Below are positions 1 to 6,861 of a stretch of DNA of 64,000 nucleotides, in pieces. The translations under genes and the position numbers were made by a program. The stretch covers positions 62,001-126,000 of the forward strand of contig JAWKIR010000002.1 of the NCBI GenBank assembly GCA_041394245.1, in the 5' to 3' direction. Within the stretch, counting starts at the first letter, position 1; the number at the start of each line of letters is the position of its first letter. This DNA comes from Acidimicrobiales bacterium. Its GTDB lineage: Bacteria > Actinomycetota > Acidimicrobiia > Acidimicrobiales > Aldehydirespiratoraceae. Under the pieces are notes generated by a model, which was not told the DNA's origin, made no database searches, and worked only from the letters and a program-made list of their open reading frames with translations.

Positions 1-540
1 TTCGATCTCGAGTCCGGCGGCTTCGACGAGGGCCGTGTGATCACGGTCGAGATGACAGCCGTCGCCGACGCGACGCTGGATCGGGTTGAGTCGCTGCTGC
101 CACTTGTGGACGTCGTCGTCGCGGGCTCGGCCATGCTCGAGCAGATGGATGCGACCGCCGGGCCTGACCACCCGGACCAGCTCCGCCAGCGCGGCGGCCT
201 CGTCGGGAATGGTGCACAGCGTGAAGGTCGACAGTGCGCCGTCGCACGAATCGTCGCCCAGCGGCAGATCGCGGCCGTCGAGACCGATGTACGTGACCTC
301 GATCGGCGACGCGGCGACGCGCTCCGCCGCCAGCTTCTTGCCGACCGAGGCGGGTTCGACCGCAAACACCCGGGTGACCTCCGGCGGGTACTCGGGCATG
401 TTCAGACCCGATCCGAAACCGATCTCGACGATCTCACCCGACAGTCCGGCAGTGACTTCACGGCGATACTTCGCGATGCCTTCGTTGCCCAGCGCCTTGT
501 CGATGAAGCGTGGCAGGATCTGCTCTCGATAGATACCCAT
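1..540 (-). CDS. Class I SAM-dependent methyltransferase (3' end cut off by window edge)
   Basis: Predicted small-molecule methyltransferase of the Methyltransf_11 type. The ATG at 540 opens a frame read leftwards to base 1 without a stop, giving 180 residues of a protein that is usually a little over 200. The SAM-binding motif I (VEIGFGSGLNMPEY) lies at residues 38-51, followed by an acidic residue in FAVEPAS. The motif near LDGRDLPLGDDSCDGALS and the post-motif VRPGGRIHLLEHGRA are typical of the family. It is divergent from the acyl-CoA ligase at 597. A TACGGT hexamer six bases upstream of the ATG supports this start. The substrate cannot be inferred. Confidence 0.85.
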   Translation of the reverse strand, partial: MGIYREQILPRFIDKALGNEGIAKYRREVTAGLSGEIVEIGFGSGLNMPEYPPEVTRVFAVEPASVGKKLAAERVAASPIEVTYIGLDGRDLPLGDDSCDGALSTFTLCTIPDEAAALAELVRVVRPGGRIHLLEHGRARDDDVHKWQQRLNPIQRRVGDGCHLDRDHTALVEAAGLEIE

Positions 541-546
541 GCCGGG

Positions 547-552
547 ACCGTA
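547..552 (-). promoter_or_regulatory. Candidate -10 (TACGGT), leaderless start of methyltransferase
   Basis: TACGGT on the minus strand ends six bases before the ATG at 540, with no Shine-Dalgarno sequence between. It matches the TANNNT-N6-9-start pattern seen repeatedly in this window. No convincing -35 was seen. Confidence 0.5.
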
Positions 553-584
553 TCGGCGAACTTCAGCCCCCCGTCCCGATTCTG

Positions 585-590
585 TAGTCT
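585..590 (+). promoter_or_regulatory. Candidate -10 (TAGTCT), leaderless start of acyl-CoA ligase
   Basis: TAGTCT ends six bases before the ATG at 597. There is no room for a ribosome binding site in the predicted transcript, so translation would be leaderless. It is back to back with the methyltransferase promoter 32 bases away. Confidence 0.5.
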
Positions 591-596
591 CGCCGC

Positions 597-2132
597 ATGA
601 CGGAGAAGATCCTCGACGCCACGACGTTTCCCGAGCTGCTGGCCCGGCGGGCGGCACTGTCGCCCGACCTGCCCCTGCTGATCGACGACGCCGGGCGCAC
701 GATGACGTGCCGGGAGGTCAACGACGAGGTCGAGCGGGTCGCCGCCGGCCTCCGGGATCTCGGCATCGGTGCGGGCACGGCGGTGACCTGGGTGCTGCCC
801 ACCCGCATGGAGACGATCGTGCTCAGCTTCGCCCTGTCCCGGCTGGGTGCGGTCCAGAACCCGATCATCCACATCTACCGTCACCGTGAGGTCGGATTCT
901 GCATCGCGCAGACCGCAGCCGAGTTCGTCTTCACCCCGGGCGAGTGGGGCGGGTTCGACTACGGCGCCATGGCCGCGGACGTCAGCGCCGACCTCCCGAA
1001 CCCACCGACCGTCCTCAACGGCTACGAAGGGCTGCCCCACGGCGATCCCTCGACGCTGCCGCCGGCCCCGACCGACGGCGACGAGGTGCGCTGGCTCTAC
1101 TACACCTCGGGCACCACGTCGGACCCGAAGGGTGTGAAGCACACCGACAAGACGCTGATCGCGGCGGGCACCGGGCTCGCCATCGCGCTCGAAGCCGACG
1201 AGACCAACGTCGGCACGATCGCGTTTCCCTACGCCCACATCGGCGGCCCCGACTACATCGTCATGATGCTGGTCAACGGCTTCCCCGCGGTGCTGATCGA
1301 ACGCTTCACCCCGGCCGGAGCGGTTGCGGCCTATGCGGCCAACGGCGCCACGCTGGCCGGCGGTTCCACCGCGTTCTACCAGATGTTCCTCGCCGAGGAT
1401 CAAAAGGTCGACGGCCCGGCGATGCCCCGCCTGCGGGCCATGGCCGGTGGCGGCGCGCCCATGCCGCCGGAGATCTTCTTCGAGGTGAAGGAGAAGATGG
1501 GCATCCCGATCGCCCACGGCTACGGCATGACCGAGTGCCCGATGATCTGCCAGGGCTCTCCGTCCGACACCGACGACCAGCTCGCCCACACCGAGGGCGC
1601 GCCGATCCGCGGGTGCCAGGTCGACATCGTGAAGGCCGACGGCACCACGGCGGCACCGGGCGAGGAGGGTGAGGTGCGGGTGAGCGGCCCCATGCTCTTC
1701 AAGGGCTACACCGATGCCTCGTTGGAAGCGGAGGCGTTCGACGAGAAGGGTCGGTTCAAGACCGGCGACCTCGGGGTGCAGCGGGCCGACGGCCACGTGT
1801 CGCTCACGGGCCGGGTCAAGGACATCATCATCCGCAAGGGCGAGAACATCTCCGCCCAGGAGGTGGAGGACGTTCTCTACACGCTCCCGCAGGTCGCCAA
1901 TGCGGCGGTGATCGGGCTACCCGACACCGAACGCGGCGAGATGGTGTGTGCGGTGATCGAGACCGCAGAGGGTCAGCCCGACCTGACCTTCGACGAGATG
2001 GTCGCCGCGTGCGCCGATGCCGGACTGATGAAGCAGAAGACGCCGGAGCGCCTCGAGATCCACGACGGGCCGTTGCCCCGCAACGCAACGATGAAGATCC
2101 TCAAGTACGAACTCAGGGAGAAGTACTCATGA
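597..2132 (+). CDS. AMP-binding acyl-CoA synthetase (class I adenylate-forming ligase)
   Basis: Activates a carboxylic acid to its acyl-adenylate and then the CoA thioester in the cytoplasm. The 511-residue length is standard. The P-loop-like A3 motif YYTSGTTSDPKGVKHT begins at residue 168 and the A5 motif GYGMTECP near residue 308. These are followed by KTGDLG and by GRVKDIIIRKGENIS in the hinge. The C-terminal catalytic lysine is probably K500 in NATMKILKYELR, where the usual PRxxxGK glycine is replaced by methionine. Its stop overlaps the start of the ArsC-like gene (ATGA), so the two are co-transcribed, with the Rieske gene following. The acid used is unknown; the neighbours suggest a lipid, steroid or aromatic acid. 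Confidence 0.93.
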   Translation: MTEKILDATTFPELLARRAALSPDLPLLIDDAGRTMTCREVNDEVERVAAGLRDLGIGAGTAVTWVLPTRMETIVLSFALSRLGAVQNPIIHIYRHREVGFCIAQTAAEFVFTPGEWGGFDYGAMAADVSADLPNPPTVLNGYEGLPHGDPSTLPPAPTDGDEVRWLYYTSGTTSDPKGVKHTDKTLIAAGTGLAIALEADETNVGTIAFPYAHIGGPDYIVMMLVNGFPAVLIERFTPAGAVAAYAANGATLAGGSTAFYQMFLAEDQKVDGPAMPRLRAMAGGGAPMPPEIFFEVKEKMGIPIAHGYGMTECPMICQGSPSDTDDQLAHTEGAPIRGCQVDIVKADGTTAAPGEEGEVRVSGPMLFKGYTDASLEAEAFDEKGRFKTGDLGVQRADGHVSLTGRVKDIIIRKGENISAQEVEDVLYTLPQVANAAVIGLPDTERGEMVCAVIETAEGQPDLTFDEMVAACADAGLMKQKTPERLEIHDGPLPRNATMKILKYELREKYS

Positions 2133-2509
2133 CCGCTCGTTTCACGATTTTCCACAATCCCCATTGAAACTCGTCCTCGAATGCCGTGGCGGTCGCCACG
2201 GAGATGGGCGTTGATTTCGAAGAGGTCCGCTACATGACGGACTTCCCCGACGAGAAGACGCTCCGCGCGATCATCGCGAAGCTCGAGGACCCCGTCGAGC
2301 GGCTCGTTCGCAAGGACAGCCAGTTCAAGAAGCTCGAGCTGAACGAGGACGACTATGTCGGCAATGCCGACGCGGTCGTCGAGGTGCTCGAGCGGTACCA
2401 CCGCCTGCTCGAGCGGCCGGTGGTGGTCGGCCCGAAGAAGGCGATCGTGGGACGTCCCCTCGACGGGGTGAAAGCGAAGGACCGGCTCGCGGAGATCTTC
2501 TCGTCGTGA
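2129..2509 (+). CDS. ArsC-like thioredoxin-fold reductase with in-frame TGA at the catalytic Cys (predicted selenoprotein)
   Basis: The ATG at 2129 overlaps the ligase stop. The frame runs through a TGA at 2165-2167 (residue 13) to the stop at 2507-2509, giving 126 residues, the normal ArsC/Spx-family size. The TGA replaces the nucleophilic cysteine of the family motif HNPxCxxS: here the sequence reads HNPH-TGA-NSSSN. All three arginines of arsenate reductases have counterparts: R61 in LVRKD, R96 in ERPVVV and R109 in VGRPLD. The last codons overlap the GTG of the Rieske gene, so both ends are translationally coupled. I infer that selenocysteine is inserted there. Arsenate need not be the substrate. 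The alternatives are a nonsense mutation or a base-call error. The internal GTG at 2186 would give a product lacking the active site. Confidence 0.72.
2184..2201 (+). promoter_or_regulatory. Candidate bacterial SECIS hairpin (7-bp stem, GGUC loop)
   Basis: Seven perfect base pairs (2184-2190 with 2195-2201, CCGUGGC/GCCACGG) enclose a GGUC tetraloop at 2191-2194. The loop begins 24 bases after the TGA at 2165-2167. Bacterial SECIS elements sit just 3' of the UGA inside the coding region and need an apical G-U; the E. coli fdhF loop also contains GGUC. A five-pair lower helix (2177-2181 with 2216-2220) could close the structure. Unlike fdhF, there is no obvious bulged U in the stem. Confidence 0.55.
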
Positions 2510-3822
2510 CCGATCTCTTCACCGATGATGCGCCCGTCGGCGAGACCATCGTCTCGGTGGGTCGGGTCGCGGCGCCGGTGAAGGTCGATGCGTCGCGCTA
2601 CACCGACCCGGCGTGGGCGGCGGTCGAAGCCGAGAAGATGTGGGCGTCGACCTGGCAGCTCGCCTGTTCGGTCGATCATGTGAAGAACCCCGGCGATGTG
2701 TTCGTCTACGAGATCGGCGCGGTGTCGGTCCTGATCGTGCGTGGCGACGACGGAACACTGCGGGCATTCCAGAACACGTGCCTGCACCGGGGCAGCGAGC
2801 TGTGCGACGGACATCAGCGGGGTCTCTCCGAGATCCGGTGTCCGTTCCACCGCTGGTCGTGGGATCTGCAGGGCCGGTTGCGGGAGGTCCCGTCGCGCAA
2901 GGGTTTCGGGGCGCTGCGCAACGACGAGCTTCCGTTGATCCCCGCGAGCGTGGGCACCTGGGGGCCGATGGTTTTCGTGAATCCATCCGCCGATGCCGAG
3001 CCGCTGCACGACTTCCTCGCGCCGGTGCCGGCCGAGGCGGCATGGGCCGACCTCGACGACTTCCGGTGCAAGGCGTTGCTGTCGATCCCGGTGAAGTCCA
3101 ACTGGAAGACGATCATCGACGGCTTCAGCGAGACCTACCACGTGCAGGGAATCCATCCCGAGATGTTGCGCATGGTCGACGACGTCAACAGTCCGCAGGT
3201 CGTCTGGGAGCGGCACGGAAGACTCACCCAGCCCTACGGGGTGGCTTCGCCCCGGATCCGAGGCGGCGCCACCGACCAGGAGATCTGGGAGGGATTCGTC
3301 GAGGTCATGGGCGGTCGCATCGGCATCCACGACGGTGACGAGGCGGGGGAATGCCCGGCGGTGCCCGACGGGGCGACGTTGCGCGACGTGCTCGCCGAGA
3401 TGATCCGGGCCCACTTCCTCGAAAAGGAGGGTGTCGACCTCTCGAGGTTCGACACCACACAGATGATGACGATGGAGCAGTACAACCTGTTCCCCAACAT
3501 CACGGTGCTCATCTTCGGCGACCTGCTCCAGGTGGTCGGTGCCCGACCCGGTGCCACCCCCGACGAGGGCTACATGGACGTGATGGCCTTCGATCGGGTG
3601 GAGTCCGGAGCCCCGCGGCGTGATCCGGTCACCGCCGAGATCCCCGCCGGGTCGTACTCGATGGGTCTGGTCGTCGATCAGGACATCGCCAACGTGGAAC
3701 GAGCCCACCGAGGGCTCCACGCTCCCGGTCTCACACACCTCACACTGTCGGGCGAGGAGTGCCGGATCATCAACCTGCATCGCAACCTCGACCGGGTCAC
3801 GGGGACCGAGTCGCTCTCGTAG
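2506..3822 (+). CDS. Rieske non-heme iron oxygenase, alpha (catalytic) subunit
   Basis: Ring- or substrate-hydroxylating oxygenase of the RHO alpha family, 438 residues. The Rieske [2Fe-2S] ligands are C92 and H94 (CLHRGS) and C112 and H115 (CPFHRW). The mononuclear iron site is visible as GFSETYHVQGIH, with E209, H212 and H217. The GTG start at 2506 overlaps the stop of the ArsC-like gene by four bases. No beta subunit, ferredoxin or reductase gene is adjacent, so electron partners must be encoded elsewhere. Companions in the operon are a CoA ligase and a thiol- or selenol-type reductase. KshA-like steroid hydroxylation is one possibility, given the KstR-like regulator nearby, but the substrate is not determined by sequence. 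Confidence 0.92.
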   Translation: MTDLFTDDAPVGETIVSVGRVAAPVKVDASRYTDPAWAAVEAEKMWASTWQLACSVDHVKNPGDVFVYEIGAVSVLIVRGDDGTLRAFQNTCLHRGSELCDGHQRGLSEIRCPFHRWSWDLQGRLREVPSRKGFGALRNDELPLIPASVGTWGPMVFVNPSADAEPLHDFLAPVPAEAAWADLDDFRCKALLSIPVKSNWKTIIDGFSETYHVQGIHPEMLRMVDDVNSPQVVWERHGRLTQPYGVASPRIRGGATDQEIWEGFVEVMGGRIGIHDGDEAGECPAVPDGATLRDVLAEMIRAHFLEKEGVDLSRFDTTQMMTMEQYNLFPNITVLIFGDLLQVVGARPGATPDEGYMDVMAFDRVESGAPRRDPVTAEIPAGSYSMGLVVDQDIANVERAHRGLHAPGLTHLTLSGEECRIINLHRNLDRVTGTESLS

Positions 3823-3835
3823 CGACGCGCCGAGC

Positions 3836-4522
3836 TCAGCCGCAGGACGCGGTGAACGTGAAGTCGAACCGTTCGCTGAAGTCGCCCGAAACGCCGCTGT
3901 AGTCGACGGCGGACCCGCTACCCGACGCCGACCGGCCGTCGATCACGATCTGGATGTTGTCGTCTCCGGCGACCGCATTCGACGCGTCGAACTCGGGCAG
4001 ATCGTCGGGTGAGTCTCCGAACAGCTCGGTGCGGCCGTATTCGAGCGAGAGCTGCTGGGTGACGATCGTTTCGTCGTCGCCGTAGAGCATCTGGAGCATG
4101 TCCTCGTCGAGGAACTCGGCGAGCTCTTCACGGCTCTCCTCGGTCCGGTCGATCGAAACCCACACCGGCGTGCCGTCGGAGGCCGTCCCCGCCCCCTCGA
4201 TCGTGAAGTCGCCCTGCCCGGCGAAGCAGATCTCGGAGGTGAACTCGATGGTGTCGCCGTTGATGGTCACCGTGCCCGAACCCGGGTCGCCGAAGCTCTC
4301 GGCCAGGTCCTGGGCCGACTCCATCAGGTCCTCGAGGCTGCCCTCATCGAGCGAACCATCGGTCAGACCGTCGAGGATGTCGCTCGCGGCATCGCCGACG
4401 TCGTTGGCATCGCCCACGGCCCCGGGCCCGAAAGGTGTCGGCCCGCTGTTGCCGTCGTCGCCGCATCCTGCAGCGAGGAGAGCAAGGGTCAACAACACCG
4501 TCGATGCCAGTTTCATGCGCAT
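3836..4522 (-). CDS. Predicted lipoprotein, function unknown
   Basis: A 228-residue protein with an N-terminal signal peptide and lipobox: basic MRMK, hydrophobic STVLLTLALL, then LAAGC with the lipidated cysteine at about residue 20. A Gly/Asp/Asn-rich linker follows. The remainder is acidic, with two well-separated cysteines (in EICFAGQGDF and TASCG), compatible with one disulfide. I recognise no enzymatic motif. A TATGGT hexamer six bases upstream supports the ATG at 4522 over the one six bases later. It lies tail to tail with the Rieske gene and head to tail with the F420-type oxidoreductase. A second, unrelated lipoprotein lies at 6271. Confidence 0.85.
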   Translation of the reverse strand: MRMKLASTVLLTLALLAAGCGDDGNSGPTPFGPGAVGDANDVGDAASDILDGLTDGSLDEGSLEDLMESAQDLAESFGDPGSGTVTINGDTIEFTSEICFAGQGDFTIEGAGTASDGTPVWVSIDRTEESREELAEFLDEDMLQMLYGDDETIVTQQLSLEYGRTELFGDSPDDLPEFDASNAVAGDDNIQIVIDGRSASGSGSAVDYSGVSGDFSERFDFTFTASCG

Positions 4523-4528
4523 CGCGCG

Positions 4529-4534
4529 ACCATA
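4529..4534 (-). promoter_or_regulatory. Candidate -10 (TATGGT), leaderless start of lipoprotein
   Basis: TATGGT on the minus strand ends six bases before the ATG at 4522. It lies in the 18-base gap to the upstream gene's stop, implying a separate promoter rather than read-through only. Confidence 0.45.
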
Positions 4535-4540
4535 GCGAGG

Positions 4541-5542
4541 TCAGTCGCGGTGGAGTGCGATCATCATCGCGGCGAGGGCCTCGTCGGATGCCGTGGAGAT
4601 CGTCAGCGACAGACGGTCCGCGAGGCCGCCGTATTCGGCGGTGAGGCGGGCGGCGCATTCCTCGGGCGTGCCGCGCACGGCGAGGAGGTCGAGCACCTCG
4701 TCGTCGATCAGATCGCCGAGGGTCGACCAGTCGCCCGACTTGGTGATCTCACGGAGCTTCGGTTGGAGGTCGCCGAGCCCGTGGTGGTCGAGGGTGACGC
4801 GGTAGGCCGGGGTCGAGCCGTAGAACGCCAGGTTGAAGCGCATGGCCGTCGAGGCCCGCTCGTAGTCCTCGTCGGTCAGACAGGGGTTGGCGATGCAGCC
4901 GACGTTGAGCGTGAAGTCGTCGCGCGCCTTCCCTCCGGCGGCGAGTCCGGACTCGATCATCGGCATGGTCCGCTCGGCCAGGAACGAGCCGGTGTTGAAC
5001 GGGTGGATGACGATGCCATCGGCGTGTTCTGCCATCGCTTCGGTCATCCGAGGACCGAGCGCGCCGGCCCAGATCTCGGGGCGGGGATGACCCAGTTCGT
5101 GGGGAACGAACATCGGGGTCATCAGGTCGACCCGGTAGAACTCCCCGCGGTGTTCGAGCGGTGTGCCGTCGATCCAGTTGGCCCAGATCTCGCGGAGCAC
5201 GTCGATCAGTTCGACCATGCGTTCGACGGGCTTTCCCCAGGTGGACGAGTAGCGGCGCTCGATGTGGGGCTTGATCTGGGTGCCCAGCCCGAGCGCGAAC
5301 CGGCCGCCGCTGGCTCGGTGGAGATCCCAGGCCTGGTAGGCGAGATGCATCGGCGATCGGGGGAACGCGATGGCGACGTTGGTGTAGAGATCGACGTCGA
5401 GACCCGTGGCGTGTACGAGAGGAAAGAAGACGTCGCTGTTGCCCTCGAACGTGAACAACCCGTCGAGGCCGGTCGCAGCGAGGGCCGCCGCCCGCCGTGG
5501 TGCGTTGGCGAGGTCGGTCATGAGTCCTGCGTCGATCTTCAC
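4541..5542 (-). CDS. LLM-class F420-dependent oxidoreductase
   Basis: A 333-residue luciferase-like TIM-barrel protein that probably uses coenzyme F420H2 for a hydride transfer. The N-terminus (MKIDAGLMTD) and the stretches LDGLFTFEGNSDVFFPLVHA and GGRFALGLGTQIKPHIERR are the hallmarks of the actinobacterial F420 LLM subfamily. The later PEIWAGALGPRMTEAMAEHADG lines the flavin pocket. The start is a GTG at 5542, chosen because TACCGT lies seven bases upstream. It is divergent from the KstR-like TetR gene only 44 bases away, so that regulator may control it. The substrate is unknown; related actinobacterial enzymes act in lipid and steroid catabolism. Confidence 0.88.
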   Translation of the reverse strand: MKIDAGLMTDLANAPRRAAALAATGLDGLFTFEGNSDVFFPLVHATGLDVDLYTNVAIAFPRSPMHLAYQAWDLHRASGGRFALGLGTQIKPHIERRYSSTWGKPVERMVELIDVLREIWANWIDGTPLEHRGEFYRVDLMTPMFVPHELGHPRPEIWAGALGPRMTEAMAEHADGIVIHPFNTGSFLAERTMPMIESGLAAGGKARDDFTLNVGCIANPCLTDEDYERASTAMRFNLAFYGSTPAYRVTLDHHGLGDLQPKLREITKSGDWSTLGDLIDDEVLDLLAVRGTPEECAARLTAEYGGLADRLSLTISTASDEALAAMMIALHRD

Positions 5543-5549
5543 GGCCAGG

Positions 5550-5555
5550 ACGGTA
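5550..5555 (-). promoter_or_regulatory. Candidate -10 (TACCGT), leaderless GTG start of F420-type oxidoreductase
   Basis: TACCGT on the minus strand ends seven bases before the GTG at 5542. With the opposite-facing TACCAT at 5574-5579 it forms a compact divergent promoter. Confidence 0.5.
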
Positions 5556-5573
5556 CGTCACCGGATCGGGTCC

Positions 5574-5579
5574 TACCAT
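5574..5579 (+). promoter_or_regulatory. Candidate -10 (TACCAT), leaderless GTG start of TetR regulator
   Basis: TACCAT ends seven bases before the GTG at 5587. The two divergent hexamers here are 18 bases apart, so a protein bound between them could control both genes. Confidence 0.5.
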
Positions 5580-5586
5580 CTCGGCT

Positions 5587-6189
5587 GTGTCTTCCTCGAC
5601 CACACCCGAGCCGATGCGGCCGTTGACGCAGAAGCAGGCGGAGCGGCGTCGCCGTGTGCTGGTGGCCGCGATCGAGCTCGCGGCGGTGGGCGGCTACGAG
5701 GGGGTGCAGATGCGCGAGGTCGCCGACCGGGCCGATGTCGCGCTGGGGACCGTGTATCACTACTTCACGTCGAAGGACCATCTCCTCGCCGAGTCGATGA
5801 CCGAATGGTTGTCGGGCCTCGAAGCGTCGATCGAGCGGCGTCCGGCGGTGGGGGACACCACGCTCGAGCGGGTGCTCGACATCCTTCGTCGCACCACCCG
5901 CGGGATGGCGGAGAACCGGCAGATCTCCGCCGCGGTGATCGGGGGACTCATCGCCGAGGGCCCCCACGGAGCGGCCAGCCAGGAGGCGCTCCACGTGATG
6001 TTCAGCGCCATGCTGCGATCGGCCTTCGAGCCGGAGTTCCCCGCCGAACGCCGCGACAAGATCATCCGGTCGCTCGAACACATCTGGTTCTCCGAGCTGA
6101 TCGCCTGGAAGAACGGATGGAATCCCTACGAGCAGAGCGCGCAGGAACTCGAGGACGCGGCCGTCCTGTTCCTCGAGGGCGTCGACTAG
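5587..6189 (+). CDS. TetR/AcrR transcriptional regulator, KstR-like
   Basis: A 200-residue one-component repressor. The helix-turn-helix spans roughly residues 18-65, with GGYEGVQMREVADRADVALG followed by TVYHYFTSKDHLL. From memory this is close to the DNA-binding domain of mycobacterial KstR, the repressor of cholesterol catabolism. The C-terminal ligand domain is all-helical and divergent. The GTG at 5587 is chosen because TACCAT lies seven bases upstream. It is divergent from the F420-type oxidoreductase and near Rieske, CoA-ligase, thiolase and DUF35 genes that fit a lipid or steroid regulon. Its ligand would be an acyl-CoA or sterol intermediate if the KstR likeness holds. Confidence 0.85.
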   Translation: MSSSTTPEPMRPLTQKQAERRRRVLVAAIELAAVGGYEGVQMREVADRADVALGTVYHYFTSKDHLLAESMTEWLSGLEASIERRPAVGDTTLERVLDILRRTTRGMAENRQISAAVIGGLIAEGPHGAASQEALHVMFSAMLRSAFEPEFPAERRDKIIRSLEHIWFSELIAWKNGWNPYEQSAQELEDAAVLFLEGVD

Positions 6190-6270
6190 CTGCCGGTCCA
6201 CCTCGTCGGACCCCTCGTTGGCCAAGCTGGTGATCTCCCACCAGCGGGAGTCTGCGAGAGGAAACCGAGA

Positions 6271-6807
6271 ATGAAGACGTCCCTGAAACTCGTTGCGGCG
6301 ATCGCCGCCCTGATGTTGTTCGCATCGTCGTGTGGCGACGACGGCGGTGGTGGCGGTGGCAACACCGCCTCGGCCGACGATCCCTTGGTGCAGGCCATCG
6401 TCGACGACATCATGGCCGGCGGCGACGGGGTCACGACCGACCGGGCCGAGGCCGAGTGCTTCGTCGGTGGCGTCGTCGGTGAGATCGGCACCGCCAGGTT
6501 GAACGCACTCGGGGTGACCGAGACCAACATCGCGGCGCTCGACGAGATCGAGTGGACCGAGGACGAGGCGCGGTCGGTGGTCGACTCGATGTTCTCGTGC
6601 GTCGACGTCACCGCCAGCTTCGTCGACGACATGGACTTCGGGGAGCTCGACGACAGCCAGGCCGAGTGCGTGCGAGGCATCTTCAGCGAGGACGTGCTGA
6701 AGGACTTCATGGTGTCGACCTTCACCGGTGACGAGGACGCGATGAGCGGGATCTTCGCGTTGATGGGTCAGGTCCAGGAGTGCGGAATCGACGTCTTCGG
6801 CGGCTGA
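6271..6807 (+). CDS. Predicted lipoprotein, function unknown
   Basis: A 178-residue secreted protein. The signal peptide MKTSLKLVAAIAALMLFASS ends at a lipobox cysteine (residue 21), followed by an acidic glycine-rich linker (GDDGGGGGG). The mature domain is very acidic and carries cysteines in AECFVGG, MFSCVDV, AECVRGI and QECGIDV, enough for two disulfides. I recognise no family. A Shine-Dalgarno-like GAGAGGAAA precedes the ATG, so it is not a leaderless gene. It stands between the TetR regulator and the amidohydrolase, 54 bases from the latter, in the region of the inverted repeat at 6821. Confidence 0.85.
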   Translation: MKTSLKLVAAIAALMLFASSCGDDGGGGGGNTASADDPLVQAIVDDIMAGGDGVTTDRAEAECFVGGVVGEIGTARLNALGVTETNIAALDEIEWTEDEARSVVDSMFSCVDVTASFVDDMDFGELDDSQAECVRGIFSEDVLKDFMVSTFTGDEDAMSGIFALMGQVQECGIDVFGG

Positions 6808-6820
6808 GTCATTCGATCAT

Positions 6821-6861
6821 GGAACCCTCCTGGGCCTAACGTTGCGGCCCAGGAGGATTCC
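6821..6861. promoter_or_regulatory. Inverted repeat bracketing a -10 hexamer, candidate operator
   Basis: Arms 6821-6836 and 6846-6861 are complementary at 15 of 16 positions, with core CCTCCTGGGCC/GGCCCAGGAGG. The nine-base centre contains TAACGT (6837-6842), a plausible -10. A transcript from it would begin inside the right arm and carry AGGAGG directly before the ATG at 6862. The repeat therefore fits a DNA operator better than an mRNA hairpin, although read-through RNA from upstream could fold and hide the Shine-Dalgarno. Confidence 0.5.

Noticed and set aside
402..1796. 464-residue minus-strand frame opposite the acyl-CoA ligase
   Set aside because: Arg/His/Gly-rich composition with no motif. 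It is the mirror frame of a well-supported ligase and covers the start of the methyltransferase in another frame.
2186..2509. Separate 107-residue protein starting at GTG 2186
   Set aside because: It would lack the active-site loop of the ArsC fold, the GTG lies inside the hairpin stem, and no ribosome binding site precedes it. The full frame through TGA explains the sequence better.
6821..6861. Pure RNA hairpin or terminator interpretation
   Set aside because: A likely -10 hexamer lies in the centre, so the gene's own transcript would not contain the left arm. Kept as an operator, with the RNA role limited to read-through transcripts.
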